Assembly: GCF_036625195.1 (NCBI RefSeq)
Contig: NZ_JAZKUG010000001.1
Location: 3,968,001 to 4,032,000 of the forward strand
Length of the DNA: 64,000 nt
Direction: 5' to 3'
Source of the DNA: Accumulibacter sp.
GTDB lineage: Bacteria > Pseudomonadota > Gammaproteobacteria > Burkholderiales > Rhodocyclaceae
The notes beneath the pieces were generated by a model, which saw only the letters and a program-made list of their open reading frames with translations, was not told where the DNA came from and ran no database searches. Position numbers and translations under genes: made by a program. Every line of letters starts with the position of its first letter. The first letter of the stretch is position 1. Shown here one piece after another: positions 25,745 through 35,100 of the stretch.

Positions 25745-28700
25745 GTGATCAACGCCGCCGCCCTCCTGCGCGACCTCAAGCGCCTGGCCACGACGATCGA
25801 ATCCGACCTCCGCGAGCAGCTCGCCGCGACGCCGGACCTCGCTGCCTCGCTGGACCACGAATGGCAGGCCGCCCGCAACGCCGGGCGAATGGCTGCGACG
25901 CTGCACGACTTCAGGGAAGAAGCCATCACCCAGGCCGCCGTGCATTGGTTGCTGATGGGCCTGTTCATCCGTTTCCTCGAAGACAACGGCCTGATCGATC
26001 GCCCCTGGTTGAGCGCCGCCAACCCGGCCCGCCGGGCGCTGGCCCAGGACCGGCACGAAAGCTACTTCCGCGCCCACCCGGGCGACAGCGACCGCGAATA
26101 CCTGCTCGCCGCCTACCGCGACGTCGGCCGGCTGCCCGGCCTGGGGCCGCTGTTCGACGAACGCCACAATCCGCTGTTCCGCCTGGCCGTCTCCGGCGAC
26201 GGCGCGATGGCCATCGTCGGCTTCTGGCAGAAGATCGACCCGGACACCGGCACGCTGCGGCATGACTTCAGCGACCCCGAGTGGCGCACGCGCTTTCTCG
26301 GCGACCTCTACCAGGAACTTTCCGAAGCGGCGCAGAAGAAGTTTGCACTGCTGCAAACGCCGGAATTCGTCGAGGAATTCATCCTCGACCGCACGCTGAA
26401 CCCGGCGATCGCCGAGTTCGGTTACCGCGAAGTGCGGCTCATCGACCCGACCTGCGGTTCCGGGCACTTCCTGCTCGGCGGCTTCGCCCGCCTGCTCGAA
26501 TGCTGGCTGAAGAACGAACCCGGCCGCAACGCGCGCGATGCCGTGCAGCAGGCGCTGAACGGCATTTACGGTGTCGACCTCAACCCCTTTGCCGTCGCCA
26601 TCTCCCGCTTCCGTCTGTTGATTGCCGCGCTCAAGGCCTGCGGCGAAACCAGGCTCGTCGAAGCGCCGAACTTCAAATTCCACCTCGCCGCCGGCGACAG
26701 TCTGCTGCATGGCCCGCGCTTGGGCCACGGCCAACTCGCACTCGGCGGCGAGGCCGAAAACCTCGGCCGTGGCGCGCTCGCCCACGCCTTCGCCAGCGAA
26801 GACCTGGCCGACCTCAACCGCATCCTCGGCCAGCGTTACCACGCGGTGGTCGGCAACCCGCCCTACATCACCGTCAAGGACGCGGCGCTGAACGCGGCTT
26901 ACCGGGTGCGCTACGTCACCTGCCACATGAAGTATTCGCTTGGCGTGCCCTTCACCGAACGCTTCTTCGAGTTGGCGATTCCCGGTAGCGAGCGCGATCC
27001 GGCCGGCTACGTCGGCCTGATCACCGCGAACAGCTTCATGAAGCGCGAATTCGGCAAGAAGCTGATCGAGGATTTCCTGCCGCGCATCGACCTCAGCCAC
27101 GTCATCGACACCTCGGGCGCCTACATCCCCGGCCACGGCACGCCAACGGTCATCCTCTCCGGTCGCGACCGGGCGCCGCTGACGTCCGTCGTGCGCACGG
27201 TGATGGGCATCAAGGGCGAACCCTCGACCCCGCCCGACCCCGCACAGGGGCTGGTCTGGCGGGCGATCGTCGAGCAGGTCGATTTCGCCGGCAGCGAATC
27301 GGTGTTTGTGTCGGTCGCCGATACCCCGCGTTCGACCTTTGCCAAGCATCCGTGGAGTATCGGCGGGGGTGGCGCAGCGGATTTGAAGGAGATGATTGAG
27401 GAAGGGCGGGATCGGCTGCAGTCAATCACTGCCTCAATTGGATTCGCTAGCTTTACGGGTGCCGACGAAGTGTTTGCCGCGCCAAGATCGGTATTCGCAC
27501 GCAGGCTGTTTCCAATTTGTTTCGTGCGTGAGTTCGTCGTTGGCGATGCGGTACGCGATTGGGCAACGCATCGTCATGACGCCGCGTTTGCGCCTTACGC
27601 GAGCGACTTGACGCCGATGCCCCTGGACTCGAATGCTCCATGGGGAAAGGCGATGTGGTCCTACCGGTCAACGCTTGAGGGCGTAATCTCTTTCGCCGGA
27701 AGAACGCGTAAAGAGTGCGGTGACTTGTGGTGGACGTGGTATCGCTGGATTCCCAGCAAGTACGCTACCCCCCTCACCATCACCTTCGGCGAAGTCGCCA
27801 CCCACAACCATTTCGTCCTCGACCGGGGCGGCAAGCTGTTCAACCGGACCGCGCCGGTCATCAAGCTGCCGGTGGGGGCCAGTGAAGACGAGCATCTGGG
27901 TCTGCTCGGCCTGCTCAATTCGTCGGTGGCGTGTTTTTGGCTGAAGCAGGTTTGCTTTCCCAAAGATGGGCAGTCCCAAATGTGGGATGAACGCTTTGCC
28001 TTTAACGCAACAAACGTTGGTGAGTTCCCCGTAAATGAAAACAAACCGGACAGCCTCACCCAAACCCTCGACCGCCTCGCCCAGGAATTCACTGCTCAGA
28101 GCCCGGCCGCACTGATTGAAAGCGCCGTGCCCACCCGCGCTGGCCTGGATGCTGCCCACGCCCGCAACCACAGCCTGCGCCAACAAATGATCGCCGACCA
28201 AGAAGAGCTCGACTGGCGCTGCTATCAACTTTACGGCCTGACGCAGACCGAACTGACCCACCCACAGCCGCCGGAAATCGCCCTCGGCGAGCGCGCCTTC
28301 GAAATCGGCCTCGCCCGCCGCATCGCCGCCGGCCAGGCCGAAACCACCTGGTTTGCCCGCCATGGCTCAACGCCGATCACCGAACTGCCGGCGCACTGGC
28401 CGGCCGATTACCGCTGCATCGTCGAAGCCCGCATCGCGCTGATCGAATCCGACAAATTCATCGGCCTGATCGAACGCCCCGAATACAAGCGCCGCTGGGC
28501 GTCGACCGCATGGAATGAACAGGAACAGACCGCCCTCAAGGACTGGCTGCTCGACTGTCTGGAATCGTCTCTGAAAGCCGCTGCGGCCGACACCCCGAGC
28601 CTGACCAGCAGCAACAGGCTGGCCGATCGCTTGCGGTCCGACGCCGATTTCATGCAGGTTGCCGAACTGTATGCCGGCCGCTCCGATTTTGACGTCGCAC

Positions 28701-29338
28701 TACTGGTGGCGAACCTCGTGGCCGGCGAAGCGGTGCCCGTGCTGCCCGTCCTGCGCTACAGCGAAGCCGGCCTGCGCAAGCGCGCCGAATGGGAGCGCAC
28801 CTGGGACTTGCAGCGCCGGGAAGATGCGGTCGACGCCGAGACAAGCGACGAATCCGAACGTCGGCGGCGCAAGACGGCCGAGATCGGCGACATTCCGGTG
28901 CCGCCCAAATACAAGTCGAGCGATTTCCAGAAGACCGACTACTGGCGTCTGCGCGGCGGACTCGATGTGCCCAAGGAGCGTTTCGTCAGCTTCCCGCATT
29001 GCAGCCGCGACGCCGATGGCAGCCTGGTCATCGCCTGGGCCGGCCTCAACCCGCTGCAACTCGGCACCGCCATCGCCACCTGCTATCTCGACATGAAGGA
29101 CAACGAAGGCTGGCATGCCGAGCGCCTGAAGCCCCTGCTGGCCGCCATCGCCGAACTGGCACCCTGGATCAAGCAGTGGCATAACAACCCCGACGCCGAG
29201 CACGGCACCCGCATGGGCGACTATCTGGATGGGTTCGTCGATGAAGAAGCCCGCGACCTCGGCTTGACCCGCGAGGCCGTAGTGGGCTGGCAGCCGCCGG
29301 CGACTACCGTTCGTCGCGGTCGACGGCCGGCGATTTGA
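25745..29338 (+). CDS. pglX: BREX type 2 adenine-specific DNA methyltransferase PglX
   Basis: The protein has 1197 residues, starting at GTG 25745 after AAGGA. It has the SAM-binding motif DPTCGSGHFLLGGF at about 234-247 and catalytic NPPY at about 371-374, the N6-adenine methyltransferase signature. It would mark host DNA and set the target for BREX exclusion. A putative target-recognition part follows (about 530-780) where the base composition drops noticeably in two patches (27360-27740, 27920-28060), hinting at exchange of specificity. The C-terminal third is PglX-specific. Both neighbours on the plus strand belong to or sit inside the BREX operon. Confidence 0.92.
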   Translation: MINAAALLRDLKRLATTIESDLREQLAATPDLAASLDHEWQAARNAGRMAATLHDFREEAITQAAVHWLLMGLFIRFLEDNGLIDRPWLSAANPARRALAQDRHESYFRAHPGDSDREYLLAAYRDVGRLPGLGPLFDERHNPLFRLAVSGDGAMAIVGFWQKIDPDTGTLRHDFSDPEWRTRFLGDLYQELSEAAQKKFALLQTPEFVEEFILDRTLNPAIAEFGYREVRLIDPTCGSGHFLLGGFARLLECWLKNEPGRNARDAVQQALNGIYGVDLNPFAVAISRFRLLIAALKACGETRLVEAPNFKFHLAAGDSLLHGPRLGHGQLALGGEAENLGRGALAHAFASEDLADLNRILGQRYHAVVGNPPYITVKDAALNAAYRVRYVTCHMKYSLGVPFTERFFELAIPGSERDPAGYVGLITANSFMKREFGKKLIEDFLPRIDLSHVIDTSGAYIPGHGTPTVILSGRDRAPLTSVVRTVMGIKGEPSTPPDPAQGLVWRAIVEQVDFAGSESVFVSVADTPRSTFAKHPWSIGGGGAADLKEMIEEGRDRLQSITASIGFASFTGADEVFAAPRSVFARRLFPICFVREFVVGDAVRDWATHRHDAAFAPYASDLTPMPLDSNAPWGKAMWSYRSTLEGVISFAGRTRKECGDLWWTWYRWIPSKYATPLTITFGEVATHNHFVLDRGGKLFNRTAPVIKLPVGASEDEHLGLLGLLNSSVACFWLKQVCFPKDGQSQMWDERFAFNATNVGEFPVNENKPDSLTQTLDRLAQEFTAQSPAALIESAVPTRAGLDAAHARNHSLRQQMIADQEELDWRCYQLYGLTQTELTHPQPPEIALGERAFEIGLARRIAAGQAETTWFARHGSTPITELPAHWPADYRCIVEARIALIESDKFIGLIERPEYKRRWASTAWNEQEQTALKDWLLDCLESSLKAAAADTPSLTSSNRLADRLRSDADFMQVAELYAGRSDFDVALLVANLVAGEAVPVLPVLRYSEAGLRKRAEWERTWDLQRREDAVDAETSDESERRRRKTAEIGDIPVPPKYKSSDFQKTDYWRLRGGLDVPKERFVSFPHCSRDADGSLVIAWAGLNPLQLGTAIATCYLDMKDNEGWHAERLKPLLAAIAELAPWIKQWHNNPDAEHGTRMGDYLDGFVDEEARDLGLTREAVVGWQPPATTVRRGRRPAI

Positions 29339-29392
29339 GGCGGATGGCGATGAATGATCCTGCAAAAGACAGCGGCAAAGGAGTCTTGTGCC

Positions 29393-30823
29393 ATGCGCCT
29401 TAAGAAAATCACCTTGAATAATTTCCGCTGCTTCGAGTCCTTCGAAGTGACGCTCCACCCAAGACTGACCGTGTTCGTCGGCGAAAACGGGGCCGGCAAG
29501 ACCGCCGTCCTTGATGGCATTGCCACCGCGTTGACGCCTGTACTGAATTATCTTTCGTCGGCAAACCAGCGGCTTACCGGTCGGGGTATTGGGGATGCGG
29601 ATTTCCGCGTTGAACCGGCGACAGTCCGCGCGGGCAAGGAGCGCTGGAAATTGGCTGACTTCGCGCAGGTTGTCGCGGAAACCGTTGACGGTCTGAAATG
29701 GGACTATTGGCGGCCTTCTGGTACCAAAGGACAGGAACCGAAAACCAAACATGGCCTGACCGAACTCAAGAATCGCCTGCTGACCATCTCGGAAAGCTAC
29801 AAATCTTCCGCGCCTGCACTGACGCCCGTGTTTTCCTATTTTGGCGCGCGGCGAGGCTATATTGAGGTGCCGGAACGCTTGCGCGAAAGCAAGGAAAATT
29901 ATGCGTATCCAACCTCCGCTCTGATCGGCGCGCTCGATTCCATGAGTGATTTCAAGGAACTGCTGAAATGGTTCGACCGAGAAGAAGCCGCCGAGTTGCG
30001 CGCCAATAAAGGTGTTGCAAGCGATGATTACGTTCCTTCTCCGGCGCTTGATGCCGTTAGAGAAACCATCAAGACATTACTCGATGGGACTTACCAGAAT
30101 CCCTATTTCAATCGGGATCACAAATTTGTCGTGGAACCGTCTGACGGCGGCGCCCCTTTGCTGGTGACTCAACTGAGTCAAGGCTATCAAAGCATGTTGG
30201 CACTTGGCGTTGATTTCGCGCGCAGGCTGGTTTTGGCCAACGGTCACATGAATTATGGCGACCAGAATTCGATTGCCATCGCTCTCGAAGAACTTCATAC
30301 CTTGCGCAGACCCGATAAAGTAGCTGAAAGTCTCCCCGTTTCCGCACCGCTGATCGCACCGGCCATCATGCTGGTGGATGAAATCGACCTCCATCTTCAT
30401 CCCTCGTGGCAGCAGCGCGTGCTAGACGATTTGATGCGTGCTTTTCCGTCGACGCAATTCATTGTGACGACCCACAGCCCGCAGGTTATCAGCACGGTCA
30501 GGCGAGAAAATATCCGCGCATTCAGTACAGACACGGACGGCAGGACCGTCGCGACCGAACCACTGGCAAACCCCTACGGCCAGCCCAGCGGCGATGTTCT
30601 GCAGAGTGTGATGCTGGTCAACCCCCAGCCCCCCGTTGATGAAAAAAGTGACCTTGATCGCCTGACGAATCTTGTCGATCAGGGGCATTACGAGTCAGAC
30701 GAAGCCAAAGACTTGTTTCGCCGCCTTGGGCAAGCCTTTGGGCCCGGACATCCTCAATTGCTGCGCTTACAGCGGAGCGTCAGCCGCCAGACTTTCCTGG
30801 TGCAAAGGGACGGTGAGGGATGA
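29393..30823 (+). CDS. AAA ATPase, Septu PtuA-like, embedded in the BREX operon
   Basis: The protein has 476 residues. I prefer the ATG at 29393 (AAAGGAG nine bases upstream) over one 39 bases earlier. It is a RecF/SMC/OLD-like ATPase: MRLKKITLNNFRCFESFEVT, Walker A GENGAGKT, ABC-type signature region TQLSQGYQSM, Walker B IMLVDEIDLHLHP, and the H-loop THSPQVIST. There is no Toprim domain, which argues against an OLD nuclease. The next gene is a TIGR02646-type HNH protein overlapping by four bases, a pairing known from Septu (PtuA/PtuB) and retron-associated defence modules. It would act as the sensor ATPase of that module. Its codon use is AT-richer than that of pglX. Confidence 0.75.
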   Translation: MRLKKITLNNFRCFESFEVTLHPRLTVFVGENGAGKTAVLDGIATALTPVLNYLSSANQRLTGRGIGDADFRVEPATVRAGKERWKLADFAQVVAETVDGLKWDYWRPSGTKGQEPKTKHGLTELKNRLLTISESYKSSAPALTPVFSYFGARRGYIEVPERLRESKENYAYPTSALIGALDSMSDFKELLKWFDREEAAELRANKGVASDDYVPSPALDAVRETIKTLLDGTYQNPYFNRDHKFVVEPSDGGAPLLVTQLSQGYQSMLALGVDFARRLVLANGHMNYGDQNSIAIALEELHTLRRPDKVAESLPVSAPLIAPAIMLVDEIDLHLHPSWQQRVLDDLMRAFPSTQFIVTTHSPQVISTVRRENIRAFSTDTDGRTVATEPLANPYGQPSGDVLQSVMLVNPQPPVDEKSDLDRLTNLVDQGHYESDEAKDLFRRLGQAFGPGHPQLLRLQRSVSRQTFLVQRDGEG

Positions 30824-31593
30824 GGCATGTTGCACCGACGGGCGCCGGGCCCGTAGCACTTTTACAGGCACATCAAACGCCCCCAGCATCATCAGATGAA
30901 GCAACGCGTCGCTGGCATGGGTTTGCACCGTGCAAGCAAGCGGTCATCGATCGCCTACTGCAAGATCAGTACATGCTCTGTTGTTACAGCGAGTTGCGTG
31001 CGGATTTGCACGGGTTGGGTTATCACATCGAACATATTGAAAACAAGAGCCAAAATCCGCAACGAACCTTTGATTGGTCCAACCTTGCTGCAAGTGCCTT
31101 GAGCAGTGACGAGGGCTTGCCCAAGCTGGCTTCGTACCGCGCTGCCATCCCAGGCAAGGTTGAAGTGAATTTTGGTGGCCATGCTCGAGAAAAACAGAAT
31201 CAAGTTGATACGGTGCAGTTCGTTTCGATCCGTGACCCGCAGTGCGCTTCCTATTTCGCTTATCTGTCCAATGGCGAAATGGGCCCGAATCTGAATCGCA
31301 GCCTGGCAGATCAAGCCAGGGCCGAATACACGATTCGGCTGTTGAATTTGAATAGCCCCTATCTCGTCACCTTGCGCCGAAATCTTTGGGACGAGCTGGA
31401 TGCGCTTTTGGCGCAACATTTGGATCAGGGGTGGAGTGTTGAGCACTTGTGTCAGGGAGAAATGACTCCTCATGGTTGCCATACAGCTCCCCATTATCTT
31501 CCGGCACTCAACTCTTTTTTTAGTCTGACGCGCCAGTTCTTCGGCCCTGTAGCCGAGAAAACCTTGCGGCAATGCGCACCAGGACTTGTATGA
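30820..31593 (+). CDS. HNH endonuclease-like protein, PtuB/TIGR02646-like
   Basis: The protein has 257 residues, its start overlapping the ATPase stop (ATGA). The core is visible as RLLQDQYMLCCYSELR, then GYHIEHIENKSQNPQRTFDW and SNLAAS. The HIEHI...NL pattern is the HNH motif of the TIGR02646 family, with one cysteine pair reduced to CC-S. The C-terminal helices are less conserved. With the ATPase it forms a PtuAB-like toxin/nuclease pair expected to cut DNA after phage sensing. The missing zinc-site cysteines are odd and leave its activity uncertain. About 205 bases without a gene follow. Confidence 0.65.
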   Translation: MRHVAPTGAGPVALLQAHQTPPASSDEATRRWHGFAPCKQAVIDRLLQDQYMLCCYSELRADLHGLGYHIEHIENKSQNPQRTFDWSNLAASALSSDEGLPKLASYRAAIPGKVEVNFGGHAREKQNQVDTVQFVSIRDPQCASYFAYLSNGEMGPNLNRSLADQARAEYTIRLLNLNSPYLVTLRRNLWDELDALLAQHLDQGWSVEHLCQGEMTPHGCHTAPHYLPALNSFFSLTRQFFGPVAEKTLRQCAPGLV

Positions 31594-31798
31594 CAATGAA
31601 AGTTTCTTCGTCAAGGAAATCGGGCGGACCTGCGCTCGGCATTTCCCGGGATGACCGGGTTTTCGCCGCAGAATCTGTGTTCGCTGCGTCAGTTCATTGT
31701 GATTTATCGGCATGCGCCAATTCGCCAACAGATTGTTGGAGAAATGCCCAGAGACTGGATTGAGCAGCGCCTCTGTTTGACAAGAAAGGGAGTAGCAC

Positions 31799-32038
31799 AT
31801 GCAAGCTTATAGAACCTATGCACGGGTACAGCCAGGCGGGGAGCTTGCCCTCAGCCACGTGCCCTTTGCTCCCGGTTCGCTGGTCGAGGTGCTGGTTGTC
31901 GGGTCGGAGCGGAATTCCGCAGAGCGCGAGCAGGAATGGGGCCGGTTGATGCAGACGGTTCAAAGCCTGCCGCAGGCCGCGACGATCGGTGATGCCGATA
32001 TTGCGGCGGAAATCGATGCGGCCCGGGTCGCACGATGA
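31799..32038 (+). CDS. Small antitoxin-like protein
   Basis: The protein has 79 residues, beginning MQAYRTYARVQPGGELALSH, like the beta-hairpin start of VapB/AbrB-type or DUF-type antitoxins that precede PIN toxins. Its C-terminal half is helical and charged (ADIAAEIDAARVAR). Its stop overlaps the start of a shortened PIN gene, the usual toxin-antitoxin layout. The toxin is deleted, so this may be an orphan antitoxin. Confidence 0.45.
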   Translation: MQAYRTYARVQPGGELALSHVPFAPGSLVEVLVVGSERNSAEREQEWGRLMQTVQSLPQAATIGDADIAAEIDAARVAR

Positions 32039-32163
32039 AGGTGCTTGTCGATTACCTGACTGCCGGCGATAGCGACTTTAGCGAAGCGCGCCGTCTGATT
32101 TCGCAGGTCAAGATCGTCAGCGCGCGTGAATTTGCCTTGGCCGCTGGACTGGATTTGTCATGA
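32035..32163 (+). pseudogene. Internally deleted PIN-domain toxin remnant
   Basis: There are 42 codons: MKVLVD at the start equals the first strand of a PIN domain (usual MKVLVDTN), and the end (SQVKIVSAREFALAAGLDL) resembles a PIN C-terminus (...V-x-T-P-R-E-F). The roughly 90 residues between, with the acidic active site, are missing but the frame is kept. It overlaps the antitoxin-like gene upstream (ATGA) and pglY downstream (ATGA), so it still joins the two translationally. Confidence 0.5.
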
Positions 32164-35100
32164 CGCTGATTCGTGAGCTGATACCGATCCCCGAGCGGGT
32201 CCATCAAGGGGATTTCGTCCTCAAACTGTCCGATGGCGTCCGCGCCGCGGACGAAACACTGGGCAACTACGTGGTCACGCCGCAATTGGCACAGGCTTTC
32301 GACAATGCCCTGGCCTTCATCCAGTCGGCACTGGCGACGCGGCAAAGCAAGGCAGCCTACCTGCATGGCAGTTTCGGTTCGGGCAAGAGCCATTTCATGG
32401 CGGTGCTGAACCTGCTGCTGGCCGGCAATACGCGGGCGCGTTCGATCAAGGAACTGGCCAGCGTCGTGACCAGGAGCAACGCCTGGACCGAGGACAAGAA
32501 GTTCCTGCTGGTGCCCTACCACATGATCGGCGCCCGCAACATGGAGTCGGCCATTCTCGGCGGCTACGCCGACCATGTGCGCAGCATCCACCCCGATGCG
32601 CCAGTGCCCGGCTTCTACCTGGCCGAGGGGCTGTTTCGCGATGCCCAGCAACTGCGGGCGCGCATGGGCGATGACGCCTTCTTTGGCAAACTGAACGAGC
32701 ACGCCGGCAGCACCGACGGCTGGGGCGAGCTTTCCGGCGGTTGGGATGCCGGCAGCTTCGAAGCGGCGATGCTTGAATCACCTCGGGGTGACGAGCGTAC
32801 CCGTCTGGTCGGTGACCTGATTTCGTGTTTCTTCAGCGCCTACGCCTCGGTCGCCCGCAGCAGCAGCGGTGGCCAAGGCGAGGCCTTTGTCAGCCTCGAT
32901 GATGGGCTCTCGATCCTTTCCCGCCACGCGAGCGAGCTCGGCTACGACGGCGTGATCCTCTTCCTCGACGAGCTGATTCTCTGGCTGGCGAGTCGGGCAG
33001 CCGACGTCGCGTTCGTCAGCAGCGAAGGGTCGAAGCTCTCGAAACTGGTCGAGGCAGCCAATGCCGATCGACCGGTGCCCTTGATCAGCTTTGTGGCGCG
33101 TCAGCGGGACCTGCGCGAACTGGTCGGCGACAACATGGCCGGCGCGATGCAGATGCAGTTTGCCGACGTGCTCAAGTACTGGGAGGCGCGCTTTCACAAG
33201 ATCATCCTCGAGGACCGCAACTTGCCGGTCATTGCCCAGGCCCGCGTTCTCAAGCCGGCGACGGAAGCAGCCCGACAGGTGCTGGACGCGGCTTTCGAGG
33301 ATTTCGCCAACAGGTCGAGGACGGTGACCGACACGCTGCTGACATCGAACGCCGACCGCGAGATGTTCCGGCTGGTCTACCCGTTCAGCCCTGCACTGGT
33401 GCAGACCCTGGTGGCCGTGTCGAGTGTGCTGCAGCGTGAGCGCACAGCCCTGAAGCTGATGCTGCAACTGCTGGTTGACCGCCGCGACGACCTGGAACTG
33501 GGCCAGATCATCCCGGTCGGTGACCTGTGGGATGTGATCGTCGATGGGGATGAGCCCTTCTCCGATGCCATGCGCCTGCACTTCGACAATGCCAAGCGCC
33601 TCTTCCGCCAGAAGCTGGTGCCGCTGCTCGAGCGAGCGCATGGGGTCGTCTGGGAGGATCTGCGCAAGCCGCAGGCCGATGCTGCGGTCGACCCCGTGCG
33701 TGCACGGAATTTCCGCAACGACGCCCGCATCCTGAAAACGCTGCTGTTGGCGGCCCTGGTCCCCGAGGTCGAGTCGTTGAAGGCCCTGACGGCGCAGCGA
33801 CTTGCCGCCTTGAATCATGGCTCGGTGAAGTCGCCGATTCCTGGCCGCGAGGCACAGGACGTATTGAAGAAGTGCCGTGACTGGGCAGGCGAAGTCGGCG
33901 AACTCAAGATCACCGACGAGCAGAATCCGGTGATCTCGATCCAGGTCACCGGGGTCGATATCGAGCCGATCGTCAAGGGCGCCGAGGGGCACGACAACAC
34001 CGGCAACCGCCGGCGCAAGATTCGCGAGATGCTCTTCGGCGAACTCGGCATTCCGGATCGCAACGAGCTGTTTACCTGTTTCTCGTTCTGGTGGCGCGGC
34101 ACCCTGCGCGAGGTCGAAGTGCTTTACGAGAACGTGCGCGAACTGGCGGATGATCGGCTACGCGGGCGTGACGGGGCATGGACGGTCATTCTCGACTTCC
34201 CGTTTGACGAACCGAACCGCACCCCGGCCGATGATCTTGCCCGCCTGGACCGCTACAGCGGCGAAGGCTCGCAAACGCTGGTCTGGCTGCCGGCCTTCCT
34301 CTCGGAAAAGGCCTTGAAGGATCTGGGGCGCCTGGTGGTGCTCGACTACATTCTGACGGGCGAGCGTTTCAACGACTACGCCGCGCATCTGGCGCAAGTG
34401 GACCGGGCACAGGCACGTTCCCTGGCGAAGAACCAACGCGATCAACTGCAGCAGCGCCTCAAGCAATACCTCGAGGTCGCCTATGGAATCGCCCAGGATC
34501 CGCGCGAAGCCGTCGACCAGAAGCTCGGCGTGGCCGACCAGTTCCGCACCCTCGACCGGACATTCCAGCCACAGGCGCCGGTGGGCGCCAATCTGCGCGA
34601 GGGATTCAGCAACCTGCTGGACCAGTTGTTCACCCACAGGTATCCGGCACACCCGCAGTTCGAGACCGAGATCAGGATCGCCGTGCTCAAGAAGGTCGAG
34701 GCGGAGCTGGTTCGGGCGCTCGAGGACAAGGACCGGCGCGTGCATGTGGCCGATCGTGCGCTGCGGCAATTGACGCGTGCGGTGGTCAATCCCCTGCGCC
34801 TGGGCAACATGGGTGCGACCCACCTGGTGCTGGAGAATCACTGGCGGACCCATTTCCTGCAAAGGCAGGCTGCGGATGGTGAGCCCGGCGCGCCGATCAC
34901 GGTCGCCCGAATGCGCCAATGGATCGACGATCCGAGCCCGATGGGCTTGTTGCCGGAAGTCCAGAATTTGATCATCCACGCGTTTGCGACGATGACCAAT
35001 CGTTCTTTCTTCCTGAACAACGGGCCCTATCCGCCGACCCTCGAAAACACGCCGAACGAGCTTGAGTTGCGCGAGCAGGCACTGCCCGGCGAAGAGGACT

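Noticed and set aside
29354..30823. OLD-family nuclease identity for the ATPase gene
   Set aside because: No Toprim domain follows the ATPase, and the partner is an HNH gene, which fits a PtuA-like protein better.
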